Below are positions 43,325 to 55,546 of a stretch of 64,000 nt of DNA, one piece after another. The stretch lies in the NCBI RefSeq assembly GCF_019578655.1, contig NC_063264.1, positions 11,201,213 through 11,265,212 on the forward strand. The letters run 5' to 3'. The position numbers and the translations under genes were made by a program. The notes below the pieces were generated by a model. The model was not told where the DNA came from. It did no database searches and saw only the letters and a program-made list of their open reading frames with translations. Position 1 is the stretch's first letter; each line of letters starts with the position of its first letter. Source of the DNA: Ricinus communis (lineage: Eukaryota; Streptophyta; Magnoliopsida; Malpighiales; Euphorbiaceae).

Positions 43325-45642
43325 GTTTCTTTTATTCGTCTTTGTCTAGTATGATGGTTTGGTTTTATTTGAGGAGCATCAACACAACTGTTGAGTGAGA
43401 GCACACGGCAGCGGCAATCATAGGCATCGATCTAATGCATGGATGAATGTGAAGAAAGAATATTAGTTAATCGAGTATTGATATCATTCTCTGTATGATT
43501 TTAGACGAATCTCTTGGAGGAATAAGGGAATGAAAAAGAATCGAGGCACACCCAAATATTCTAATAAATGATTTGTTCCATTGGGATCTCCATCATTCCT
43601 TATTTCTCTAGGCACAAGGATTCCTGATGACACAAGGATTTGCATAAGGAATCATGGGCATACAATTGACAAGTTGGATTAGTGACATTGGGGCTTAACT
43701 TGATGATGAAGTAGGACGAGATGTAAATTCATGTGCATAAGGGAGAAACCATGTTATTTTTTATGAATTCAAGTGTAATACAAGCAAGAATGCAAGCGCT
43801 TTGATCTTTGGTATGCTATATAATAAAGTAATTTGGGTTGGAGTGCTATTATATAGCCGCACACAAATTCTCTCTTGTTTTCATTAAGCTGGCTCTTAAA
43901 ATTTGGGACTACAATAGTTGTTGACCAATCTACTCCATTTTAGTTCTTGATATGACTTTAATTATTCATATTTCTATATTTATGTATTCATATTTAGCTT
44001 ATAGTTTCTTCTTATTATAGAATGAGGGTTTCACAGTATAAAAACTGTATGCAACCGAATACTTGAGGCTAGTGAGCATATTATTTCAGTTTTCTACTTG
44101 TGGAAAATCAAGTTATGGATTCTTTCAAGAACTCTACAAACTTATCAAGACTCGTGCTAGCGATTATAAACTTATTGCTCACGTCCTTCCTCTCTTTTCC
44201 GTTCTTTGTCTACCCTTCTATTTATAATAATTCTATTTGATCCTTATAGTTAGTCGTACGGAAGAGAGCAAAGAACTTATAATTTTTTCCTTATCGGATC
44301 TAAAATCCTACCTATGTTCTCTTTTTATTTGTTTCTTTATCCCTTTTTTTGATATAATGGTTTGGTTTTATTTAGGGAGCATAAACACGAGTGTTGAGTG
44401 AAAGCGCATGGAAATGATAATCATAGGCACCGATTCAATGCTTGGACGAATGTGAAGAAGGAAAATTAGTTGATCGAGTAATGATATCATTCTCAGAATG
44501 ATAGAAGATGAATATTTTTGAGGAAAGAGGGAACGATGAAAATCGAGGCACTCCTAAATATTTTGATTCAGGATGTCCATCATTCCTTGTTCCTCCTAGA
44601 CACGAGGACTGCTGATGACACAAGTATTAGTGTAAGGAATCATGGAAACGCAATTGACAAGCTTGACTAGTGGCATTCGGGCTTAGCTTGATGATCAAGT
44701 AGGACAAGATATAAATCCATGCGTGTAAGGGAGAAATCATATTTTTTCAATTAATCCAAGCATATACAAGCAGAAATGTGAGCATTTTCATGTTTGGGAC
44801 GCATATAATGAAGTAATATGGGTAGGAGTATTATTAGGTAGGCTCATGCAAATTTTTCCTTATTGTTTCATTAAGCTGGCTCATAAAATTTAGGACTATG
44901 AGAGTTGTTAACCAATCCAATCCTCTCCAATTCTTTATTAGACCTTAGTTTATTCATCTTTTCTTTGGTCTATTTTTTCATATATAGGTACTAGTTTTTT
45001 CTTCTAGTAAAATGAGGGCTTTCACGCTAAAAAAACTACATGCAACCGAATACTTGAGGCTAGTGAGCATATTATTTCAGTTTTCTACCTTGCAGAAAAT
45101 CAAGCTATAGGTTCATTCAAGAACCTTATGGACTTATCAACAGTCGTGGCAGCGAACATAGACTTATATCTCATATCCTTCCTTTCTTTTATGTTCTTTG
45201 ACTACCCTTGTGTTTAAATCAATTCGACTTGATCCTTACACTTAGCCGTATGGAAGAGAACAAAGAACTTATAATTTCTTACCTTATTGAATCAAAAACC
45301 CTACCTATGTTCTCATTTTATTTGTTTCTTTTGTGTCTTTCTTTCTAATTTTTGTCTAGTATGATGGCTTGGTTATTTGGGGAGCATAAACACAAGTGTT
45401 GAGTGAAAGCTCATAGAACCAGCACTTGTAAGCACCGATCTAGTGCTTGGACGAATGCGAAGAAAGAAAATTAGTTGACCGAGTATTGATATAATTCTCC
45501 AAATGATCGTAGACGAATCTTTTGGAGGAAATAGGGAACGATGAGAATCGAGGCATGCCTAAATATTGCAATTCAGGGTTTCCACCATTGGGATCTTCAT
45601 AATTCCTTGTTCCTCAAGGCACAAGGACTCTTGATGACAGAA
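43325..45642 (+). repeat. R1k array, over two units head to tail
   Basis: The 'atgatggtttggttttatttg' block appears near 43352, 44355 and 45360, giving a period close to 1005 bp. This is the clearest stretch showing that R1k is tandem. No coding sequence supported. Confidence 0.85.
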
Positions 45643-45710
45643 GGACATGCATCAATGATGAAGAGTGCGATTTTTATAGTACGAAAACTGAAAGGACATG
45701 CATCAATAAG
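45643..45710. repeat. Rearrangement junction with duplicated 16-mer
   Basis: AAGGACATGCATCAAT occurs at about 45643 and 45692. Between them lies a copy of GCGATTTTTATAGTACGAAA, which also occurs at about 45760 in the inverted R1k. R1k is in plus orientation to the left and minus to the right. Confidence 0.7.
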
Positions 45711-46081
45711 GTAGAAAACTGAAATAATATGCTCACTAGCCTCAAATATTCGGTTGCAAGCGATTTTTATAGTACGAAAGCCCTCATTCTATAAGAGAAA
45801 GAAACTAGAAGCTAAATATGAATAAATAAATCTAGAAAGATGAATAAACTAAAGTCATATCAAGAACTAGAAAGGAGTTGATTGGTCAACAATTCTTATA
45901 GTCCCAAATTTTAAGAGCCAGCTTTATGAAAACAATTGAGAATTTGCATGCACCTACATAATAACATTCCAACCAAATTACTTTATTATAAGCATCTCAA
46001 ACATCAAAATGCTCGCATTCTTGCTTGTACTGCGCTTGGATTAATCCAAAACAACATGGTTTCTTCCTTATGTGCGTGAAT
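45711..46081 (-). repeat. R1k fragment, inverted
   Basis: 'gtagaaaactgaaataatatgctcactagcc' onwards is the reverse complement of the R1k block; ends at E6. Confidence 0.75.
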
Positions 46082-46607
46082 TGAAGATCGGGTGAGGTTT
46101 GTTGATTGGTTTCAATTTGAGCAAGAGGAATAAGAATCGATTCAATTCGAGCAAGAGGAATTGGGGATGTTTACTCTCATCCAAGGGTGTAATCGGGTTT
46201 CTCTGCCTTTACTCATTATTGTAATTCAATTCTTGTAGATTTTGATAATGAACATGTTTAGCTAGATTGATTAAATCCATTGGGATTGCTTTACTATGTT
46301 GGCTTAATGTTATATTGTTGGATTGTTTGAGTTAGTTTTGTATTCTTCTTGCTTTCAGTATTAATAAGATAATGCATTGTTCATGAGACGTTGTGAATTG
46401 TGGTGTTTAGATTGCTTTATGTGATTGAGAAGTCCATTTGGCAATTGGAATTTTGAATAACAAGAACTGGTTAATAATCACTTAGAGATAAGGATAATTA
46501 ACTAGCTGGATTAAGAATTAACAAAGCTTAATAGAGGCGGATTGAAGCTTAATGCTAATTCAAGAATCAATCATTAGGAAGAGATTCCAACTTTAGTTAT
46601 CAAGTTT
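46082..46607 (+). repeat. E6 left LTR fragment (E4/E7 subfamily)
   Basis: 'gatcgggtgaggtttgttga', 'ttcaatttgagcaagagg' and 'atccaagggtgtaatcgg' match the reverse complement of 41150-41300 (E4), not the E2-type LTR at the other end of E6. Confidence 0.7.
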
Positions 46608-47611
46608 TTTGTGAATTTTGTTGTCTTTTACATTTGAGTAATGATTGTCCATTGTGCAGTGATTTTACTCATTGTTCTTATAACTGTGAACAGGTGAATT
46701 ATACGAGAAGTTGACCAAATGACTCATATGGAAGCACCTACAATCATGAATGGAGCACTCATTCACCCTTTAGATGTAGCTTAGATGGCCAAGAACCACC
46801 AGGATCTCAGCAGCCTAATCTTGCACCTTCAACTCAAGATGAAGAGTTAGTGTTAGAGGAGCTGATGATGAGGTTCTTTACAAGTCTTGAGAATAGATTC
46901 CAATAAACAGAGAGAGTACTTGAAGGTCAACAAGCCTCGATTGAGAACATAGAGCATCAAGTAGGCTTGATCTTCAAGTTACTAGCTGAAGAGCAATTGG
47001 GAACTCTATCAAACGCTACTGAATCAGAGGAACATTTGAGCACCGTCACTTTGCGTTCAGGTGAGAATTTTTCTGGTTTATCTATTATGTTTGATGATGA
47101 TGCTTATGTGTAGGACGACTCCTTGAACATGGAGATAGAACTAGAAAAGGAAGAGGCAAACATGATTCCTCTGAAAGACTACCAACAAGAACGTACAGTT
47201 GATGATGCTGAGTTGCAGTTAGAGGAATTTTTGGTGGATTTTCCACAAGTCCCTTTGATGATGGAAGATGAGCATGAGTTATCTAATGAAGAAGTCTTGG
47301 AGGAGCTCGAGTTTCTTCTAGCAAGTGAACCAAGCCAAGGACTGGAGAAAACCATCGACAGTCCTGAAGAAATTGCCCAACCGTTGATCCTTCCAATTGG
47401 TGAAACTCCAGCTTTCAAATTGGAAGAGCCCCTAGAGCATCATGACTACGTGCAAATATATGAGGAGCGAGTTTTTCCCATCATACTGGCAGCTTGCTTG
47501 ACCGTCGGGAAGAGGAATTTGACGATTAGTCCTCTCAGTAGATACTTGAAGCCATTTGCTTGGAAGAAGGATGGATGGTCATCAATCCTCACCGTTTGCT
47601 TTTCACCATGA
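46608..47611 (+). pseudogene. E6 gag zinc-knuckle / pre-RT linker ORF, 5' part deleted
   Basis: Starts within FCEFC-type sequence at the LTR junction. Reads HLSNDCPLCSDFTHCSYNCE, then stops at about 46713 (TGA for Trp), 46905 (TAA for Gln) and 47112 (TAG for Gln). It is then open from 47123 to TGA 47611: IPLKDYQQERTVDDAELQLE, DEHELSNEEVLEELEFLLAS, AFKLEEPLEHHDYVQIYEER, PIILAACLTVGKRNL. The three stops fit C-to-T or G-to-A transitions. The linker half is the cleanest of any plus-strand copy. Confidence 0.65.
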
Positions 47612-49469
47612 GTCCAGCTAAGAAGACTCATCACATAAAAAAGAAGCGCTTTTGGGAGGCACCCCAAATTCTATTTTCATTTTTAATATTCTACCCTTTC
47701 ATTTTGAAACATTCTATTGGTTTTAAGTTCTCATATTTTATTTAATCATTATTTTCAGTTTGATTATTTCTTTATTTTATTATTTTCAGATTCTACCGAG
47801 GAGGCGTTGAATTTCCACAACATCAGCCTCGATGGATGATCAGGGCAGTCCCCTAGATCTTTTTATTTTTCTGCATTTATTTACTTTATTTTTCATACAT
47901 ATCATGCACTTGGATTGTATTGCCTTTGTTCTCTTAGTTGAGCATTCCATGCGGGGTATCCATAACATTTTACACTGAGGACAGTGTGTTCTTCAAGTGT
48001 GGGGTGGTTGTGAGTAAACCTTATAATCCTACTCTCTCATATGGTTTTTAGATATATCTAAAATTGCTATCGCTAGGTGTTGTGTATTTTTTAAGGGATG
48101 TTAGGACACTGTCTTTATGCACTTGAGTATGCTATTTTTGAGCTGATTGATGACTTAATTTATAGAATTGTAGTTACTTTTCTTTGTTATTCATTGTCCT
48201 TGGAAAACAATTGATGGTGTTTTACACATCAGCCCTACCGGGTTAAACCAGTGTTATTTAATTATTTTTCAAATTGTCGAATTTTAACTTAGAACATTGA
48301 TAATGTCATATGCATGTGTTTCTTAAGTAATGATTCAATTAATGATGTTGCAAACCATTTTCAGCTAATACCACACCTCAAAGTGAGATTTTGAGCCAGT
48401 TGAGCATTCATTATACTTATGCTCTTTGTTTTACTTGACTTTGCTTCTAGAACTTGTTTTGTAATGCGTGTTAAAGTTACATGAATATTGGGAATACCAT
48501 GAGATGATTTGGGCGATTTAGGATTCACCACATTTGGCCAAAAGCCTACCCGTTATATTTCCATTAGTTAGCCAGTTTTCAGCCTTAACCCTTTCTTCAT
48601 AATTTACACATTTGCACTTCAATTATACGATTCTTTACATTTATCTTTCCCCTATCCTTATGCTAGAATTTCTTTTTATGATTTGCTCAACCTTATGTGG
48701 GATTAAAATGCCAGTTGTTATGTTGGTAAATTCACTAACTTTTTCTTTGATATTTTAGATGCTCCCATTGATCCAAATTGTATTTGTTATTCTTTATGTT
48801 TATTCGAGTTGTATGCAGCGGTCGCTAATAAGCTGCTAGTTCATTATCCAAAAAAATTAAAAATTTAAAAAAAAAAGAAGAAGAGAAGAAGAAGAAGAAA
48901 AAATATAATAAACAAAATTCTTTAATTATTTATCTCTTTATTGGATTCAGAGAATTTGCGAGCGTTATTCTATGAAGTAGGGATTTTAGTGAATGATTCT
49001 TTTTGTGATCTTAGGCATTTAATCCTTTGAGCATATACTATTGTGTATCGCACGAATTCCAGCATTTTCACACTTCTGTCCAAATCCCTGTACCTTTACC
49101 TTAGCCTCATTACAACCTCGGTAAAGACCCTTTGATTTTGATATTTACTTATTCACAATAGCAAAGATATGATTTCTGAGCAAGCCTATGGTGAGCGGGT
49201 TTTGTGCATTTGTTTTGAGGGATTTGTTTTTCACCTTATGTACACTTTGAGTGACTTGAGTGATCCCAGTGAGGCACTGGCTCGTGATGTTTGTATTGAG
49301 TTGTCATTTAAGTTATTCATGCATTAATATTATTTCAATTCTCTGATAATGATTTGCAATTTGATTTATGATTGAGTATCCTTTGAGATGTGTTGAATAC
49401 TATCTGTTGTAGACTAGGGGCATAAACTGTAAGGAATTGCTAACTGCAGTTTTATGAGGTGAGTTGTTA
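47612..49469 (+). other. E6 3' non-coding region
   Basis: No supported gene. Nearly collinear with E2 10659-12488: internal hairpin module (47972-48004), GCAGC...GCTGC inverted repeat (about 48815-48838), A/G-rich tract (about 48850-48905). Confidence 0.6.
47972..48004 (+). promoter_or_regulatory. E6 internal hairpin plus purine-tract module
   Basis: ACACTG-AGGA-CAGTGT (47972-47987) then AAGTGTGGGG (47995-48004), identical to E2 11020-11052. Confidence 0.6.
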
Positions 49470-49504
49470 ATTGCTTGAGGACAAGCAATAGCTTAAGTGT
49501 GGGG
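49470..49504 (+). promoter_or_regulatory. E6 hairpin and polypurine tract at the 3' LTR edge
   Basis: ATTGCTTG-AGGA-CAAGCAAT (49470-49489), AAGTGTGGGG (49495-49504), LTR from 49510. Confidence 0.8.
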
Positions 49505-49509
49505 TAATT

Positions 49510-50961
49510 TGATGTGCATAGTTTTACACATATTTGCTTGCATATTATTGCGTATGTTCTTAGCAATTATTCTGCTTTTATTCCCAGATCACCTGTGTTT
49601 TGTGTTCTTTTGCATTTCAGGAGCATTTATAGGACCGTCATCGGTGTTGAAGCAATTATAGATCAATACGTACGGAAACGGATGAGAATTCATCAAGATC
49701 GGACAAGAGCCCGTGTTACACACAATGAGCACGGCTTGAGTCAAGGCCATGCTGAGCATCACGGCCTGGACTCCGGCCGTGACCAACCATCGAAACTTGA
49801 TCTTCAAAATAATGGTTTGGGCATGATTTCAAGGGCCACCACGGGCCGTGGTGGCCAGCACCGGCGGGGCACGGCCATGGTGAAAACCTCCAAGCCGTGC
49901 TGACCAACACGGCCTTCACCACGGCCGTGCTGAAACAAATATATAAGGAAAACAAATTTTTCAGGGTTAGAAAAAAAGCAAGGAGTGAGGGAAAGCCCTG
50001 GTGGCTGGTTCGGTTTTTGCATAGTGTTGAGTGCGGGAGGGAGTTGCAGAGAGGAAGAACCCCAGAATCGCAAGGTTCCGACTGTAAAACAGTAGTGGAG
50101 CAATTCAAGAGGCAATTTGGGAGATTAATCGTAGTGTAGATCCAGATTTGGAGCTGTTCATCCAATTCGAGAGAAAAGCATGTAGATGTTTCATTTTCAT
50201 TATTCTTCCATTGTAATTGATTTCCTAGATTATTTTAAACATGAACATGTTTAGCTAGATTGATTGAATCCATTAGGATTTCTTTACTATGTTATATTAT
50301 TGGATTGTTTGAGTTAGTTTTGTATTCTTGTTGTATTCAGTATTAATAAGATGATGCATTATTCATGAGACGTTGTGAATTGTGGTGTTTAGATTGCTTT
50401 ATGTGATTGAGAAGTCCATTTGGCAATTGGAATTTTGAATAGCAAGAACTAGTTAATAATCACTTAGAGATAAGGAAAATTAACTAGCCGGATTAAGAAT
50501 TAACAAAGCTCAATAGAGGCGGATTAAAGCTTAATGCTAATTTAAGAATCAATCGTTAGGAAGAGATTCCAACTTTATGTTATTAGGTTTAGGAATTCGG
50601 TTATCTCGAGAAAGAAACCGAATTCAGTTAAGAATTTGTCCACGGGTAGCATAATTGGACTCATCAATCCTTTATCTTTTGTTTGATTACTAACTAGTTT
50701 AGGCTCCTTTTAGGTTTGCTTTCTTGTCTTGGTTATTTCATTTATCCATTCATTCCTGCATCTCCCTTAGAAATTAGCTTGTAGTTAATAGTTAGTTTAG
50801 AAATTATTCATCATTCATTTTAGGTTAATATAACAAAGAATAAAGAAGTAACTCGGGGCTTTCACTTTCCCGAGGAATACAACCTTGATACTCGCCATTA
50901 GTGCTGGAATGCATCGATAGGTACAGTGCCTTAGATTGTAGCTAACACAATTAGACCATCA
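49510..50961 (+). repeat. E6 3' LTR, complete (E2 subfamily)
   Basis: 1452 bp, TGATGTGCATAGTTTT...TTAGACCATCA. Dense AGCACGGCCGTGCTG words at about 49730-49935 and TATA box AATATATAAG (about 49938-49947). R1k resumes at 50962. Confidence 0.85.
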
Positions 50962-51898
50962 CTTTACCGGTGGCATTGGATTGTGAGTTGGTGATCAAGC
51001 GGCATGAGACATAAATCCACCCACGTACAGAAGAAATCACGTTGCTTTTGATTAAAATAAGCAGAAATGCGTACATTTCTTTTATGTTTGAATACATTTA
51101 ATGAAGTAATTTGTTCAGAGTCTTATTAGGAAGGCCTAAATGAATTTTTCATTTCTTTTATAAGCTGGCTCATAAAATGTGGGACTACGAGAGTTGTTAG
51201 CCAGTCAACTCCTCTCTGGTTCTTAAATTGACTTTAGTTTATTCATCTTACTTTATTTATTTATTCATATTTGGCTTCTAGTTTCTTTTTATGGAATGAG
51301 GATTGTCGCACTATGAAAACCGCATGCAACCGAATATTTGAGGCTAGTGAGCATATTATTTCAGTTTTCTACCTTACAAAGAATTAAGTTATGGCTTTTT
51401 TCAAGAACTCTGCAGACTTATGAGCACTCGCATAAGCGAACTTAGACTTTTCGCTCACATCCATCCTGTCATTTGTGTTCTTTATTTACCCTTATGTTTA
51501 AGTCAATTTGATTTGATCCATATGCTTTGCCATGGAGGAGAATAAAGAATTGGCGATTTCTTTTCTTATCAGATACGACATCCTACATATGTTCTCATTT
51601 GTTCGTTTCTTTTATTTCTCACTATCTAATCTATGTCTAGTATGATTGTTAGTTTTATTTGGCTAGTATAAACACGAATGTTGACTTAAAGAGCGACAAA
51701 ATTAGACAAATGCTTAGACAAATATGAAGAAAGAAAATTAGTTGATTGGGTATTGATATCATTCTCCGAACGATAGTGGACAATTCTTTTGGAGGAAAGA
51801 GAGAATGTAAAGAATTAAGGCATGCCCAATATTCTGATTTAAGATTTGCACCATTGGGATCTCCATCTTTCCTTGTTCCTCTAGGTACGAGGACTCCT
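50962..51898 (+). repeat. R1k repeat, nearly one unit
   Basis: 'ggtggcattggattgtgagttgg' to 'ctaggtacgaggactcc', the standard block order. Interrupted by family X at 51899. Confidence 0.75.
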
Positions 51899-53244
51899 TG
51901 ATATGGAACCTCAATGAATAAGCTTGAGAACCCCATTTGAATTGTAGACTCCCATCCCATTAACATGAAAACCCTAAGAACCAATTTGGTTAGGAAATAG
52001 ATTCCTTAGAACGACTATTAAGAATTAGAATTTAGAAAACTTGTTCCTAAATCCCAATTTTGAAACACTCTATAAGAAGATAATCAATCTACTAAGAATG
52101 TTTTTTAAGCACGCATTCTACACAAGGACACAAAGACAAAGTGCGCAACTTTAAGGTTTAATAACTAATTATCATTCAAATTCAACTTCAACTTTACATC
52201 AAAATTCGTACTAGCCCTATATATTCCTTAGAAAAGCATAAATCTTAACTAATAAGGATTTACATATGATATAGGATAAAGATAATCTTTCTAACTAAAA
52301 GTGATAACTTAAACAAAGTCCTAATTAGGTTAAAATACATGTGTGGTCACCCATAATAAGCCATGAAATCCTAATTTACAAAATTCATATAGATGGGTCT
52401 CATAACATAAGCTAAGTTAGGCCCAAAGTCTTCATATGCTCCAATTCAGCTTCTTTAGTCTTTTTATGCCAATTAGATTCATTCAAGCCCAAAAAACTGA
52501 ATTAGATTAATGACCTTGAACTTAAATCCAATTCTTCAAAACTTGATATGATATAGAACCTCCATGAATAAATTTGAGAACCCTTTTTGAATTGTGGACC
52601 CCCAACACATTAACATGAAAACCCAAAGAACCATTTCGGTTCAACCCCTATGAAAGGTTAGAAAATAGATTTCTTAGAAAAATGATTAAGAATTAGAATT
52701 TAGAAAACTTGTTCCTAAATCCAATTTCGAAACACTCCATAAGAAGATGATCAATCTACTTGAATGTAATGCAAATCCAATAAGCATCTTAAGATGATTC
52801 AAGCATATACTTATTAAATAATGAGGCGGTTACATTCCATATGAAGAGGCAACATTAATTGCGAAAACTTATCAAAGCTTTGATGTTATAAAATGAATGC
52901 AAAGGGTGGTGGTTACTTATGGTTTTTCATATGCTATGTAATAAATTTGTTTTCATTTCATTTGTTGGCTATATAAACAAAGCCAAATCTATTTGTAAAG
53001 GGGGCTAGAATGGATTAAGCATGTTGCTTTGCAATGTAAGGGTTAAATCTCTTTTTGTTTCTTTCTAAGATTTTGAACTTATCAAGATTATTTCTCTTGT
53101 GGTGTTTTTAACTTATCAAGATTATTTTTCTTGTGGCGTCTTAAATTAATAACAACAACCAAATTAAAAGAAAGAATAAAGAAATAAAAAAATTAGAATT
53201 TAGTAATGAAAATATGAATGGATAAAACTTGATATAAAGCCAAA

Positions 53245-53256
53245 GCTCTGATACCA
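53245..53256 (-). other. Family X primer binding site (tRNA-iMet type)
   Basis: Minus strand TGGTATCAGAGC, the standard plant initiator-Met PBS, two bases from the 5' LTR end at 53259. Confidence 0.8.
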
Positions 53257-53789
53257 AATGATATGGAACCTCCATGAATAAGCTTGAGAACCCTTTTTGA
53301 ATTGCAGACCACCAACACATTAACATGAAAACCCCAAGAACCAATTATCATTTAAATTCAACTTCAACTTTTTAATTCATTACATCAAAATTCGTACTAG
53401 CTTTTTATAGGCCTTAGAAAACCCTTGATCTTAACCAATAAGGATTTACATCTCCTTTAGGATAAAGATAACCTTCCTAATGAAAAGAGATAAGTAAAAC
53501 AAAGTCCTAATTAGGTTAAAATACATGTGTGGCCGTCCAAAATAAGCCATAAAATCCTAATTTACATAAGTCATATAGATGGGCCTCACAACATAAGCCA
53601 AGTTAGGCACAAAATCTTCATATGCGCCAATTCAGCATCTTTGATATTTTTAAGCCTAGTTAGACTCATTCAAGCCTAATAAACTGAATTAGATTAATGA
53701 GCATTCAACTTTAAATCCAATTCTTCAAGCCTTGATGTGTCTTTAGCCCAAATGTCTTGGATAAGCTCATTGACTTGTAATTTGAATAG

Positions 53790-54050
53790 GACTAGGACTC
53801 CTAGTTGAATTAGGATTCTTTTCATTGCTTGAACTCCTAATATTATTAAGAGTCCTTGCTGGATTAGGATTCCTAGTGGAGTAAGGGCTCCTTGTTGGAT
53901 TAGGATTCCTAGTGGGAATGGGATTCCTTTCGTCTCTTAAACTCCTAATATCATCAAGACTACTTGCTGGATTAGGATTCCTAGTGGAATTAGGACTCCT
54001 TGTTTGAAATAGGATTCATTGACCAAGTAGTATTCGCATTATTAGGATTC
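53790..54050 (-). repeat. Minisatellite in the family X LTR
   Basis: Repeated GGATTAGGATTCCTAGTGG words at roughly 35-60 bp spacing. Same TAGGATTCCTA core as at 4985-5160. Confidence 0.7.
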
Positions 54051-54092
54051 CTTACTAGTGTAGAATTCCTTATACTAGATGGGTTCTCATCA

Positions 54093-55062
54093 CTTTCGTA
54101 CTATAAAAACCACATGTAACCGAACCCTTAAGGCCAATGAGCATATTATTTTAATAATCCACCTTGCAGAAAATCAAGTTATGGGTTCTTTCAAGAACTT
54201 TGTAGACTTATCAACACTTTTGCTAGCGAGCATAGACTTATCACTCACGTCCTTTCTTCATTTTATATTCTTTGTTTACCCTTGTGATTAAATCAATTCA
54301 ATTTGAATCTTATGCTTATCTGTATGGAAGAGAACAAAGAACTTTTAATGTCTTTTCTTATCGGATATGAAATTCTATCTATGTGATTATCTCCTTTGTG
54401 CCTCTCTTTCTAATCTCTATTTAGTATGATGGTTTGATTTTATTTAAGAGCACAAACACGAGTGTTGAGTGAAAGCTCATGAAAGTGGCAACTGTAGGCA
54501 CCGATCCAATGCTTAGAAAAATGCGAAGAAAGAAAATTAGTTGAGCAAGTATTGATATCATTCTTCGAATGATATCAGATGAATCATTTGGAAGAAAGAG
54601 GGAACTACGAGAATATAGGCACAACCAAATTATTTGATTCAGGATTTGCATCATTAGGGTCTCCATTATTTCTTGTTCCTCTAGGTAGGAGAACTCCTTA
54701 TAACACAAGGATTGGTGTAAGGAATCATGGGAACACATTTGGCAAGCTTCCCAAGTGACATTGGGGCTCAGCTTGATGATCAAGTGGGATAAGATGTAAA
54801 TCCACACACGTAAGGGATAAATGATGTTGCTTTCGATTAATCTAAGAAGGAATGAGCTTTTTTGATGTATGGAGTCATACAACGAAGTACACTGGGCTAA
54901 AATGTTATTAGGTACACCCACATGAATTTCCCTATGTTTTTATTAAGGAATCATGGGAGTGCAATTGACAAGCTTAACTGGTGGCATTAGGTCATTACTT
55001 GGTGCTCAAGTAGCACGAGATGCAAATCCACTCGTATAAAGGAGAAATCATTCTACTTTCGA
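54093..55062 (+). repeat. R1k repeat with an internal partial duplication
   Basis: Plus orientation from 'ctttcgtactataaaaacc'. At about 54943 the sequence jumps back to 'ggaatcatgggagtgcaattgac', repeating a block already passed near 54720. No coding region supported. Confidence 0.7.
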
Positions 55063-55546
55063 TCAAGAACTGGAGAGTAGTTGAATGGTCAACAACTCTC
55101 GTAGTCCTAAATTTAATGAACAACTTAACTAAAATAATAGGAGATTCGCGTGGGCTTACCTAATCATAGTCCAACCAAATTACTTCATTATTGGAATAAC
55201 CGAAAGAAACATGATTTCTCCTTTACTCTCGAGGATTTACGTCTCATCCTAGTTGATCATCAAGTCATGTTCCAATGCCACCAATCAAGCTGGTCAATTT
55301 CGTTCCTGTGATTCCTTATGTCAATCCGTATATCATCATGAGTCCTAGTGCCTAGAGGAACAAGGAATGATGGAGATACCGATGTTGCAAAACTGGACTC
55401 GGAATATTGGGGCGTGCCTCGATTCTTGTCGCTCCTTCTCTACTCCAAAAGAATTGTACAAGATCATTCGGGTAATGATCCAATACTCCATCAACTAATT
55501 CTCTTTCTTCATATTTTTCCAAGCATTGAATCGGTGCCTATGGTTG
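55063..55546 (-). repeat. R1k repeat, inverted
   Basis: Orientation flips at 'caagaactggagagtag'. Reads as reverse complement up to the family Y LTR. Confidence 0.75.

Larger units (their letters stand above)
46082..50961 (+). mobile_element. E6: Athila-like non-autonomous element with unlike LTRs
   Basis: The left part (46082-46607) is LTR sequence of the E4/E7 type. It breaks at 'gattccaacttta' directly into the gag/linker ORF, so PBS and ORF start are deleted. Then ORF remains (46608-47611), 3' non-coding region, hairpin-PPT and a complete E2-type 3' LTR (49510-50961). Thus its two LTR sequences belong to different subfamilies. Left end truncated; no target duplication. Confidence 0.7.
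51899..54092 (-). mobile_element. Family X LTR element, minus, rearranged at its 3' side
   Basis: 5' LTR 53259-54092 (plus-strand ends TGATATGG...TCTCATCA) next to a tRNA-iMet PBS. At the 3' side two partial LTR copies abut head to tail: 51899-52548 and 52549-about 52790, both starting TGATAT(G/A)GAACCTC. Between lies only ~470 bp of AT-rich internal sequence with no coding potential seen. The 5' LTR also lacks ~180 bp present in the others (after 'aagaaccaatt'). Non-autonomous, superfamily not determined. Confidence 0.6.

Noticed and set aside
43129..43404. Cellular gene at 43129-43404 (minus)
   Set aside because: Spans the solo LTR boundary into R1k; only the LTR part is shared with 56330-56512.
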